Positions 7,286 to 14,464 of a stretch of 16,217 nucleotides of DNA are shown piece after piece; position 1 is the first letter of the stretch; each line of letters begins with the position of its first letter. The notes beneath the pieces were generated by a model. The model saw only the letters and a list, made by a program, of their open reading frames with translations. It did no database searches and had not been told where the DNA came from. Source of the stretch: DAIOFH01 sp036745875 (GTDB taxonomy: Bacteria; Planctomycetota; SZUA-567); the NCBI GenBank assembly GCA_036745875.1, contig DAIOFH010000089.1:1-16217 (forward strand), given 5' to 3'. The translations under genes and the position numbers were made by a program.

Positions 7286-8024
7286 ATGTCCAGGGAAAAC
7301 AAATACGACGACGAGGCGTTTTTCAAAAGCTACAGCGGAATGCCGCGCTCCGTCGAGGGATTGCAGGCGGCCGGGGAATGGCACGAACTGAAAAAGCTGC
7401 TCCCCGACTTTGCCGGAAAGCGGGTGCTGGACCTTGGCTGCGGCTTCGGCTGGCACTGCCGCTACGCGGCGGAGCAGGGCGCGGCCTCGGTCGTCGGCAT
7501 CGACATTTCGGAAAAAATGCTGGAGGAAGCGGCCAAAAAGACTTCCCAGGCCAATATCCGCTATATCAGGATGGCGCTGGAAGACATTGATTTTCCGGCC
7601 GGCTCCTTCGACATTGCCATCTCCTCGCTCGCGCTGCACTATGTGGAATCCTTTCCCCTGGTGGCCGCTGGCGTGAAAAAGTGCCTGGAAAGGGGGCGGT
7701 TATTTTGTTTTTTCCGTCGAGCATCCCGTATTTACCGCCGAAGGCAAGCAGGACTGGCATTATGGCGCTGACGGCCGGATACTGCACTGGCCGGTGGACA
7801 GGTATTTCGCGGAAGGAGCGAGGGAGGCGGTATTTTTCGGGGAAAAGGTCACCAAGTATCACAAAACCCTCACCACTTATGTGAATGCACTGCTCCAAGA
7901 TGGGTTTGAGATTCTTTCACTCGTGGAGCCGCAGCCGGAGGAAAGGCTTCTTGACACAGTCCCGGGCATGCGGGACGAATTGCGTCGCCCGATGATGCTT
8001 CTTGTCGCGGCGCGGAAAAAATAA
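7286..8024 (+). CDS. SAM-dependent class I methyltransferase, frameshifted as read
   Basis: The first 137 or so residues carry class I methyltransferase motifs: motif I in VLDLGCGFGWHCRYAAEQG, the acidic ribose-binding residue in VVGIDISEKML, and a DIAISSLALHYVES stretch typical of the Methyltransf_11 group. After codon 135 the frame runs into unrelated sequence and stops at 7771. Removing one G from the GGGGG at 7692-7696 gives LERGGYFVFSVEHPVFTA and then an open frame to 8024 ending LVAARKK, a family-like ending of 245 residues in all. The gene is therefore either inactivated, phase-variable, or affected by a one-base sequence error. A GGCGGA ribosome-binding site lies about 7 nt before the ATG. 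It is a single-gene unit between a divergent operon and a terminator. The substrate cannot be inferred. Confidence 0.8.
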
Positions 8025-8073
8025 AATAGTTTTTCGCCTTGAGCAAACTCTTTACGTTATGCATTTTATGTTA

Positions 8074-8101
8074 TTGCATCAAAACCACAGTTGAGCATAA
8101 T
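8074..8101 (+). promoter_or_regulatory. Possible promoter of the iorA operon
   Basis: TTGCAT (8074-8079) and CATAAT (8096-8101) with 16 nt between them, upstream of iorA. If used, transcription would start near 8108, inside the left arm of the terminator hairpin, so the new transcript would not form that hairpin fully. The -35 match is modest and other AT-rich hexamers lie in this gap, so this is tentative. Confidence 0.3.
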
Positions 8102-8105
8102 AAAG

Positions 8106-8139
8106 GGGTTGCCCTGTTGGTATGGGCAACCCTTTTTTT
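8106..8139 (+). terminator. Intrinsic terminator between methyltransferase and iorA
   Basis: A perfect 9-bp stem, GGGTTGCCC (8106-8114) with GGGCAACCC (8124-8132), has a 9-nt loop and is followed directly by seven Ts (8133-8139). It lies about 80 nt after the methyltransferase stop and about 45 nt before the iorA start, in the plus direction. The simplest reading is termination of the methyltransferase transcript. Attenuation of iorA from a promoter further upstream cannot be excluded. Confidence 0.88.
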
Positions 8140-8172
8140 GTATTTTGTATTTTTGAATTGCAGCACGCATAG

Positions 8173-8178
8173 AGGAGG
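8173..8178 (+). promoter_or_regulatory. AGGAGG ribosome-binding site setting a TTG start for iorA
   Basis: A perfect AGGAGG. The in-frame TTG at 8179 abuts it (no spacing) and the first ATG at 8197 is 18 nt away. The TTG at 8185 is 6 nt away and is the best-placed start. Confidence 0.7.
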
Positions 8179-8184
8179 TTGGTC

Positions 8185-9951
8185 TTGCAAGAATTGATGT
8201 CAGGCAATGAAGCCATCGCCAGGGGCGCATGGGAAGCGGGCGTCGTTATGGCCGCCGGATATCCCGGCACGCCGTCGACGGAAATCCTGGAAAACGCCGT
8301 GCAATACCAGGAGGACATGTATTGCGAGTGGGCGCCCAACGAAAAAGTCGCTTTTGAAGCCGCGGTTGGAGCGTCCCTGACCGGCATCCGCGCCTTTACC
8401 ACCATGAAACACGTCGGCCTCAACGTCGCCGCCGACCCGCTCATGACCCTTTCCTATGTAGGCGCGGTCGGCGGTTTTGTCGCCGTCGTCGCCGACGACC
8501 CCGGCATGCATTCTTCGCAAAACGAACAGGACACCCGCCAGTACGCGCGCTTCGCCAAGATCCCGATCCTCGAGCCGGCGGACGCCCAGGAAGCCAAGGA
8601 TTTCATGATCAATGCCTTCGCGCTTTCGGAAAAGTACCAGACCCCGGTGATCCTGCGCTCGACCACCCGCGTCAGCCATGCCCGCAGCCTTGTCCGCCTC
8701 GGCGAGCGCCAGGAACGGCCCGCCGCGCAGTTCAAGAAGGACCCGCCGCGCTTTGTCCCGATCCCGGCCTGGGGCCGGAAGATGCGCGTCAGAGTCGAAC
8801 AGCGCCTGCACGACCTGCGCACAGGGTCCGAAACGTCCTCCATGAACCGCATCGAATGGGGCGACCGCGAACTCGGCATTGTCGCCTCCGGCATCGCCTA
8901 CCAGTATGTGAAGGAAGTATTCCCCGAAGCGTCGGTGTTGAAGCTCGGCTGGAGCTATCCTTTCCCCGACGCGATGATCCGCGAATTCTCCTCCAACGTC
9001 AAACGCCTCCTTATCGTCGAAGAGCTTGACGATTTTGTCGAAGAACACGTCCGCTCCATGGGCATCCCCTGCGACGGCCGCGACCTGGTTCCCGGCATTG
9101 GCGAACTGTCCCCGGAGCGTCTGCGCCTGGTGAGAGCCAGGATGGAAGGCGAGGATTTCGAAGCCGCCATGCCGGTCGCGGAAGCGCAGGACCTGCCGCC
9201 GCGCCCGCCGGTGTTGTGCTCCGGCTGTCCGCACCGCGGCATTTTCACCGCCCTCGGCCGCTTCGACGTCGTCGTCACCGGCGACATCGGCTGCTACAGC
9301 CTCGGCGTCATGCCGCCCCTCGACCGCCTCGACACCATCCTTTGCATGGGCGGGGGCATCAGCCTTGCCCACGGCATGGCGAAGGCGGGCGAAAAGAAGA
9401 AAATCGTCGGCATGGTCGGCGACTCCACCTTCTTCCACTCCGGCATTACCGGCCTTTTGGACGTCGCCGTCAACAAGTCGAACGTCGTCATCTGCGTCGT
9501 CGACAACCGCACAACCGCCATGACCGGCCACCAGGACCATCCCGGCACCGGACGCACCCTGATGGGGGAGGACACCGTCGCCGTCTCCATCGAGGAAATG
9601 GCCCGGACCTGCGGCATCAAGCGCGTCCGCACCGTCTACCCCTACGACATCGAAGCGACCGTGGGCGCATTCAAGGAGGAATTCGAGGCCGGCGAGCCGT
9701 CGGTGATCGTCTCCAAGGCGCCGTGCCTGCTGGCCGAAAAAATGACCCTCGGAAAACCCCTGAAGGTCATCGAGGACAAGTGCAAGAAATGCGGCGCCTG
9801 CATCCGCATCGGCTGCCCGGCCATCGAAGCCAAGGAACGCCAGCCCAGGATCAACCCCGACTCCTGCGTCGGCTGCAAAATCTGCTTCCAGATGTGCAAG
9901 TTTTCCGCCATCCGTCTCGACCAGGACGAACAGGCGCGGGCACTGACCTGA
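8185..9951 (+). CDS. iorA: Indolepyruvate:ferredoxin oxidoreductase, alpha subunit
   Basis: Large subunit (588 residues from the TTG at 8185) of the thiamine-pyrophosphate enzyme that oxidatively decarboxylates aryl-2-oxo acids from Trp, Phe and Tyr to aryl-acetyl-CoA, passing electrons to ferredoxin. The N-terminal pyruvate-binding domain starts GNEAIARGAWEAGV and AGYPGTPSTEI. The thiamine-binding domain has CSGCPHRG, GDIGCYSLG, MGGGISLAHGMAKA and GDSTFFHSGI, then VVDNRTTAMTGHQDHPGTG. The C-terminal 55 residues hold two 4Fe-4S ferredoxin motifs, CKKCGACIRIGCP and CVGCKICFQMC. The length and domain order are those of IorA. iorB follows after 36 nt. No phenylacetate-CoA ligase or aminotransferase gene accompanies the pair in this window. 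Confidence 0.95.
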   Translation: MQELMSGNEAIARGAWEAGVVMAAGYPGTPSTEILENAVQYQEDMYCEWAPNEKVAFEAAVGASLTGIRAFTTMKHVGLNVAADPLMTLSYVGAVGGFVAVVADDPGMHSSQNEQDTRQYARFAKIPILEPADAQEAKDFMINAFALSEKYQTPVILRSTTRVSHARSLVRLGERQERPAAQFKKDPPRFVPIPAWGRKMRVRVEQRLHDLRTGSETSSMNRIEWGDRELGIVASGIAYQYVKEVFPEASVLKLGWSYPFPDAMIREFSSNVKRLLIVEELDDFVEEHVRSMGIPCDGRDLVPGIGELSPERLRLVRARMEGEDFEAAMPVAEAQDLPPRPPVLCSGCPHRGIFTALGRFDVVVTGDIGCYSLGVMPPLDRLDTILCMGGGISLAHGMAKAGEKKKIVGMVGDSTFFHSGITGLLDVAVNKSNVVICVVDNRTTAMTGHQDHPGTGRTLMGEDTVAVSIEEMARTCGIKRVRTVYPYDIEATVGAFKEEFEAGEPSVIVSKAPCLLAEKMTLGKPLKVIEDKCKKCGACIRIGCPAIEAKERQPRINPDSCVGCKICFQMCKFSAIRLDQDEQARALT

Positions 9952-9987
9952 GAAATCCGGCTACAACAAGGAAAAGAAAGATATATC

Positions 9988-10569
9988 ATGGATAAAGTCG
10001 AAAGCGTAATTCTTGCCGGCGTCGGCGGCCAGGGCATTCTTCTGGCGTCGAACATCCTCGCCCGCGCGGCGCTCCTGGCCGGCCACGATGTCAAGACGAA
10101 CGAAGTCCACGGCATGGCGCAGCGGGGCGGCTCCGTCGTTGCCGAGATCCGCTACGGAAAGAAGGTGCACAGCCCCCTCATAGAACCGGGCACGGCGACG
10201 GCGCTCGCTTCCCTGGAGCAGGTCGAAGCCCTGCGTTACGCCCACTACATGCGTCCGGACGCGCTGGCGGTCGTCAGCAAGGTCAAGCTGGTCCCCACCA
10301 CCGTTTCCTCCGGCATGGGCAAATACCCCGAGGACATGGAGGAACGGCTGAAACGCGCTTTCCCGAACCTGCAATACATCGATGCCGCCGCCGAAGCTGA
10401 AAAAGCCGGCAATCCGAGGACAAACAACCTTGTCGTCCTCGGCGCGATATCCGTTTGCCTCGAATTTCCCGAAGCGCTGTGGGAAAAAGCCATTGGCGAA
10501 TGCGTCAAGCCGAAATTCTTCGACATGAACATACACGCATTCACGCTGGGCCGTAAGCTGGCTTCATAG
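9988..10569 (+). CDS. iorB: Indolepyruvate:ferredoxin oxidoreductase, beta subunit
   Basis: Small subunit of IorAB, 193 residues, the usual size. It is the 2-oxoacid oxidoreductase gamma-type domain: the N-terminal VILAGVGGQGILLASNILA glycine motif, then EVHGMAQRGGSVVAEIRYG, the signature of this family, and a C-terminal NNLVVLGAIS. It is thought to complete the active site and CoA chemistry with IorA. An A/G-rich ribosome-binding region (AAGGAAAAGAAAG) precedes the ATG. It lies between iorA and fmt, 24 nt before fmt, so it is probably in the same transcript. Confidence 0.94.
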   Translation: MDKVESVILAGVGGQGILLASNILARAALLAGHDVKTNEVHGMAQRGGSVVAEIRYGKKVHSPLIEPGTATALASLEQVEALRYAHYMRPDALAVVSKVKLVPTTVSSGMGKYPEDMEERLKRAFPNLQYIDAAAEAEKAGNPRTNNLVVLGAISVCLEFPEALWEKAIGECVKPKFFDMNIHAFTLGRKLAS

Positions 10570-10593
10570 CAATTAATAAATAAAGGTCTACTC

Positions 10594-11523
10594 ATGCGCG
10601 TTGTGTATTTCGGCAGCGGCGACTTCGGTCTGCCGACTGTGAAAGCTTTATTGGATTCCGACCACGAACTTGTCGCCGTCGTCAGCCAGCCGGACCGCCG
10701 GGCGGGGCGGGGCGGCAAGACCAGGCCGACGCCGATCAGCGAATTCGCCCTCGACAACTCGCTCACGCTTCTCAGGCCGGAAAAGCCGAACTCGACGGAA
10801 TTCGCGGAAGAACTGTCTGTCCTGGCTCCCGACCTTTGCGTCATCGTCGCCTACGGCCATTTTATCAAAAAAACGCTTCTGGCGGTTCCGCGCCGCGGCT
10901 TCGTCAACCTTCACGCATCGATCCTCCCCGCCTACCGGGGTGCCGCGCCTGTTCCATGGGCGATACTGTCCGGCGAGAAAGTGAGCGGCGCGACGGTGTT
11001 CAGCCTTGACGAAAAATTCGACACCGGCGGAATTCTCGGCCATGTCGAATTGCCGATAGAAAACACCGACACTTCGGCGACATACCTCGCCAAGCTGGCG
11101 CCCATAGGCGCGGGCCTGGTGATGCGCTTGCTGCCCGGCTTTTTGGCGGGAACGCTTGTTCCGCAGGCGCAGGACGACGGGAAAGCGTCGAAGGCGCCAA
11201 AGTTCGGCAAAGAGGACGGTAAAATAGACTGGACACAGCCGCTCCACGCCATCGACTGCAAGGCCCGCGCCTTCCAGCCATGGCCTTTGGCATTTACCGA
11301 ATTGCCGACAGCCAAGGGAAACGTGCGCATAAACGTACTTGCCCTGGAAGCAGCCGATCCTGTGCTGACCGGGCCGCCGGGGCGGATACTGGCGGCTGAC
11401 GCCAAAAGCGGGCTTGTCATAATGACCGGAGACAAGGCGGCGCGGGTAACCCGGTTCCAGCCGGAAGGAAAACGCCCCATGACTGACACTGATTATCTAA
11501 GAGGAAGCAAGGTGCTGATATGA
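10594..11523 (+). CDS. fmt: Methionyl-tRNA formyltransferase
   Basis: Transfers a formyl group from 10-formyltetrahydrofolate to Met-tRNA(fMet) for translation initiation. The 309 residues are typical. The N-terminal hydrolase domain begins MRVVYFGSGDFGLPTVKALL. The catalytic residues are N105 and H107 in NLHASILPAYRGAAP and D143 in FDTGGIL. The C-terminal domain has IDWTQPLHAID, then KARAFQPWPLAFT, the family's tRNA-binding domain. In many bacteria fmt follows def (peptide deformylase); here it follows iorB and no def is in the window. Its stop overlaps the thiH start by 4 nt (ATGA at 11520-11523), so the two are translationally coupled. Confidence 0.95.
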   Translation: MRVVYFGSGDFGLPTVKALLDSDHELVAVVSQPDRRAGRGGKTRPTPISEFALDNSLTLLRPEKPNSTEFAEELSVLAPDLCVIVAYGHFIKKTLLAVPRRGFVNLHASILPAYRGAAPVPWAILSGEKVSGATVFSLDEKFDTGGILGHVELPIENTDTSATYLAKLAPIGAGLVMRLLPGFLAGTLVPQAQDDGKASKAPKFGKEDGKIDWTQPLHAIDCKARAFQPWPLAFTELPTAKGNVRINVLALEAADPVLTGPPGRILAADAKSGLVIMTGDKAARVTRFQPEGKRPMTDTDYLRGSKVLI

Positions 11524-12740
11524 ACGCCATAGATACCATCCCCGACGCAATTGCCAAACTCCTGCCCGGCAATCCGGACGGCCTTGTCCTCGCCGCCCTG
11601 GAAGAGGCCGGCGCGACCCGCAAGCCGGATGACTGGTCTGAACGGCTCGACGCCTATACGAAGCAGGACGTCCTGCGGGAACTCTCGAGAGAACCAGGCT
11701 TTAGCCATGACCGGCTGCTCACTTTCATGAGCCCGGCCGCAGCCCGGCTGTTGGAAGAAATGGCTGTGGAGGCGTACAACCTCACCCGTCGGCGCTTCGG
11801 CAATGTGATAACGCTGTTTGCTCCCTTATATGTCTCGAATTTTTGCATTAATCGTTGCCGCTACTGCGGGTTCAATTCCGGCCAGGAACACCGCAGGCGT
11901 CGCCTGACCCTCGACGAATCCCTGGCCGAGGCGCGCATCATCGCGTCGGAAGGGTTCAGGGACATCCTGCTCGTTTCCGGCGAGGACCAGAACCATATCA
12001 GTGTGGATTATCTGTGCCGCCTGGCGGAAGAGCTCAGGAAAGACAATTACTTCTCCTCCGTCGGCGTGGAAATACACATCCAGAACGAGGAACGCTACCG
12101 GAAGATGTTCGAAGCCGGAATTGACGGGGTGACGGTTTTCCAGGAAACATACGATCGCGACTCCTATGCATTCTGGCATGGCGGCGGCCCGAAAGCGGTA
12201 ATGGAAAACAGGATAAACGGCCAGGAAGCGGCCGCGAGGGCGGGCATGCGGCGGCTCGGGCTTGGCGTTCTCCTCGGGCTTGAGGATTGGCGCTTCGACA
12301 CCTTCGCCATGGCGATCCATGCCGACACCCTGATCAAGAATTATTGGCGGGCGAAGGTTTCGTTCTCCTTCCCGCGCATCAGGCCGACGGAGGGCGGGGC
12401 GGAAAAGCAGTTCCGGCACCTGGTGACGGACGCGGACCTCGCGCAGATGCTGGTGGCGCTGAGATTGTGCTTCCCCGACGCTGGGATGACCATGTCCACG
12501 AGGGAGCCTCCGGGCCTCCGGGAAAACCTGTTCCCCTTGGGCATTACCCAGATATCGGCGGGCAGCAAAACCAATCCCGGCGGCTATTGCGAAAAAGACG
12601 ATCAGACCGCCACCGAGCAGTTCGCGGTGTCGGACGAACGTAGCGCGGCCGAAATGGCGGAAGTGCTGCGAAAAATGGGCTACGACCCGGTCTGGAAGGA
12701 TTGGGATTCGTCCTTCAAGAACAGAGCGGCAAGCCAGTGA
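11520..12740 (+). CDS. thiH: 2-iminoacetate synthase ThiH (tyrosine lyase)
   Basis: Radical SAM enzyme that cleaves tyrosine to dehydroglycine (2-iminoacetate) and p-cresol to supply the glycine-derived part of the thiamine thiazole, as anaerobes do in place of ThiO. The 406 residues carry C109-I-N-R-C113-R-Y-C116 in YVSNFCINRCRYCGFN, preceded by the ThiH-typical LTRRRFGNVITLFAPLY. Further ThiH matches are GVTVFQETYD, SFPRIRPTEGG, STREPPGLRENL, SAGSKTNPGGY and the C-terminal DPVWKDWDSS. HydG, the hydrogenase-maturation paralogue, has an extra C-terminal cysteine-rich domain that is absent here. No thiS, thiF or thiG gene is in the window, which is unusual for thiH. A radical SAM gene follows after 23 nt. 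Confidence 0.87.
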   Translation: MNAIDTIPDAIAKLLPGNPDGLVLAALEEAGATRKPDDWSERLDAYTKQDVLRELSREPGFSHDRLLTFMSPAAARLLEEMAVEAYNLTRRRFGNVITLFAPLYVSNFCINRCRYCGFNSGQEHRRRRLTLDESLAEARIIASEGFRDILLVSGEDQNHISVDYLCRLAEELRKDNYFSSVGVEIHIQNEERYRKMFEAGIDGVTVFQETYDRDSYAFWHGGGPKAVMENRINGQEAAARAGMRRLGLGVLLGLEDWRFDTFAMAIHADTLIKNYWRAKVSFSFPRIRPTEGGAEKQFRHLVTDADLAQMLVALRLCFPDAGMTMSTREPPGLRENLFPLGITQISAGSKTNPGGYCEKDDQTATEQFAVSDERSAAEMAEVLRKMGYDPVWKDWDSSFKNRAASQ

Positions 12741-12763
12741 GAATTGCGAAGTAAAGGATAGCT

Positions 12764-13681
12764 ATGACAACATGCGAAAACAATAACTGCGGCGCGGGCG
12801 GCGACTGCTGTTCCGAAAGCCCGGAGCGGTATTTGGAGCTTCTCCATAAAACGCCGGTCAACACGGTATGCCCGAACTTTTATCTTTTCGACCACGCGAG
12901 AGGCTGCCGCTTCGAATGCAGCTACTGTTTCCTGCGGGATGAAGAATACGACTTCAAGCAGCAGATCGTCTTCACCGACAAGAAACGCTTGTTTGAGGAA
13001 CTGGCGGAGTGGGTCAAGCAGGACAATCTCGAATCGTATCTTGCCAATTCCGGGAACATGGCGGACAGCCTGGCGTTCGAGCACGAACGGCCGCTCTGGG
13101 GCGAATTAGTGGAATTCATGCGTGAAAATGCTGAAAAACCCGGACGAAAGCATTGCCTCCTGGTCCTGACCAAGGCGGGCAGCGAGTGTTGCGGCGCGTT
13201 CTTCGAACGCGAACCGTGCAAAAACATAATCATCAGTTTTTCCATAAATGCACCTGATGCGGCCCGCGACCACGAACACGGCGCGGCGACGCCGCAAGGG
13301 CGCTTGGAAGCTGCACGCCGCCTTATCGAACAGGGCTGGAGGGTGAGGATCCGTATCGATCCCATGATCAAGGGCTATGACTACTCCTGGCTCATTGAGG
13401 AAATACGCAAGCTCAAGCCTGAGCGGGTGACCCTGGGGACGCTTCGCGCAGATCCCACCCTGCAGCCGATGCTCCGGGGCGAAAGCATTTTCAAGGAACT
13501 TGTCCCCGGCCCGGAAGGTTCGATCGGCCGCTATCCCGACGATGTGCGCCGGAAGATGTACGGCCAGGCGGTGGACAGGCTGCGCGATGTGACCTCGCTT
13601 GGGTTGTGCGAAGAAACGCCCGAAATGTGGGACAGCCTCGGGTTGGACACCGTCAACAAGACGTGCAATTGCAACCCGTAG
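12764..13681 (+). CDS. Spore-photoproduct-lyase-like radical SAM protein
   Basis: The protein has 305 residues. The radical SAM cluster motif is C48-R-F-E-C52-S-Y-C55. Later stretches resemble the spore photoproduct lyase group: GNMADSLAFE, then LLVLTKAG, IIISFSIN and RIRIDPMIKGYDYSWLIEEI. It is shorter than true SplB (about 340), so I call the superfamily and not DNA repair of spore photoproduct. Unusually there are extra cysteines at both ends: C4, C9, C15 and C16 in the first 16 residues, and C301 and C303 in the last five, which could hold a second metal centre. An AAAGGA ribosome-binding site lies about 6 nt before the ATG. It is the last gene of the iorA-to-radical-SAM run. The substrate is unknown. 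Confidence 0.72.
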   Translation: MTTCENNNCGAGGDCCSESPERYLELLHKTPVNTVCPNFYLFDHARGCRFECSYCFLRDEEYDFKQQIVFTDKKRLFEELAEWVKQDNLESYLANSGNMADSLAFEHERPLWGELVEFMRENAEKPGRKHCLLVLTKAGSECCGAFFEREPCKNIIISFSINAPDAARDHEHGAATPQGRLEAARRLIEQGWRVRIRIDPMIKGYDYSWLIEEIRKLKPERVTLGTLRADPTLQPMLRGESIFKELVPGPEGSIGRYPDDVRRKMYGQAVDRLRDVTSLGLCEETPEMWDSLGLDTVNKTCNCNP

Positions 13682-13702
13682 GCGACACTCCCCTCACCCT
13701 AT

Positions 13703-13728
13703 CCCTCTCCCCCTTCGGGGGGCGAGGG
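13703..13728 (+). terminator. Strong UUCG hairpin after the radical SAM gene
   Basis: An 11-bp stem with one mismatch (13703-13713 with 13718-13728) is capped by a TTCG loop closed by C and G, an exceptionally stable tetraloop. It lies 21 nt after the stop codon. No run of Ts follows, so it may protect the 3' end of the transcript or be a dispersed palindrome of the CCCTCTCCC type and not a classical terminator. Confidence 0.5.
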
Positions 13729-13821
13729 CATCACGTGCGGATTTTTCGTTACTGCCGATCTAATGCGACACTCTCAGGCCTTTTAAGAATTTTCACCACA
13801 TTTGTGGGAGTGCAACTACGT

Positions 13822-13897
13822 TTGCCTCCGCTACGGGTTAGTCCGAGCATTTCCTTTCGCGATAACAGTCGCACCCCGGAAAATAGTCGTGTACAGT
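13822..13897 (+). repeat. Multi-block intergenic repeat element, copy B
   Basis: Blocks TTGCCTCCGCTACGGG (13822-13837) and AAAATAGTCGTGTACAGT (13880-13897) are identical to those in copy A (66-81 and 131-148), in the same order and orientation, with AGCAT and TCGCGA landmarks between. The interior bases otherwise differ, which looks like a family with conserved ends and a divergent middle. A part of its middle (13841-13855) also matches 15958-15972 with a 1-nt gap. Confidence 0.8.
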
Positions 13898-13931
13898 GGA
13901 ATTTTCACAGAATTTCTTAAAATGCCATAGG

Positions 13932-14440
13932 CTATAAATCTTTCCGCAACAGATAATCAAGTTGTTCATCATCCCCCAATTGAAACACATGTTCGCCGAA
14001 TTTGCTGAATCCGTTTTTTCATAAAAGCGGATGGCGCGGGGATTGTGCTCCCATACCCCTAGCCAGATGTATTTCCTGCCGCCCTCGACCGCGCAGGCGA
14101 TGGCCTTTTCAAGAAGCCGCCGTCCGCAGCCTGTCCCATGGAATTGCTTCGCCACATAAATGCGCTCTATCTCAAGCGACTGTTCGTCGTTTAAGTCCGT
14201 CTGGGCGGGCGCGTCGTTGGGCTTTACATAGCCGATCGCCTCGCCATCTTCAAGCGCAAGATAAAACGTCGATGCGGGATTGTCCAGCTCGCTTTCGAGC
14301 TTTTCATGAGAAAAGGCGTCAGCTATGTAAAGGGCGTTGTTCCCCGGCGTATTGTCGGCGGCAAACGTCTCCTCATAGGTTTGTACGGCGATCTTTCTCA
14401 ACAAGGAAAGGTCCTGCCGCCGACATGGCTTGAGTTCCAT
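13932..14440 (-). CDS. GNAT-family N-acetyltransferase, frameshifted as read
   Basis: Acetyl-CoA-dependent acetyltransferase of the GNAT fold. Visible motifs are IAVQTYEETFA at the start, TFYLALEDGEAIGYVK (strand 4 region), then LEIERIYVAKQFHGTGCGRRLLEKAI (motif A, the Q/RxxGxG/A acetyl-CoA loop as QFHGTGCG) and YIWLGVWEHNPRAIRFYEK (motif B). After RFYEK the frame leaves the family pattern and, as read, continues to 13838. Adding one A to the six As (Ts at 14014-14019) gives the classic ending NGFSKFGEHVFQLGDDEQLD and a stop at 13932. The ATG at 14440 has GGAG 9 nt upstream and is preferred to the one at 14455. It starts 24 nt after the MATE stop, so the two are probably co-transcribed. The substrate is unknown. 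Confidence 0.82.
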
Positions 14441-14464
14441 TTTCACACTCTCCATTACCGACCA

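Larger units (their letters stand above)
13682..13931. other. Gene-free gap between convergent genes
   Basis: This 250-nt gap separates the radical SAM gene from the repaired end of the minus-strand acetyltransferase. It holds the UUCG hairpin at 13703-13728 and repeat element copy B at 13822-13897. I see no gene, tRNA or promoter in the remainder. As read, the acetyltransferase frame runs on to 13838 through the repeat, which is an effect of its frameshift. Confidence 0.6.

Noticed and set aside
7686..7710. Programmed ribosomal frameshift in the methyltransferase
   Set aside because: The required shift is +1 at a G-run, with no stop codon or stimulatory structure nearby that I can see. A one-base indel is simpler, and a second homopolymer indel occurs in the acetyltransferase.
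8200..9540. A 446-codon open frame on the minus strand
   Set aside because: It lies wholly antisense to iorA, whose thiamine and ferredoxin motifs are unmistakable.
11520..12740. HydG (hydrogenase maturase) as an alternative to ThiH
   Set aside because: The length, the C-terminal WKDWDS ending and the lack of the HydG cysteine-rich C-terminal domain fit ThiH. No hydE, hydF or hydrogenase gene is present.
66..13897. CRISPR array
   Set aside because: The repeats are isolated, thousands of bases apart, and no cas gene is present.
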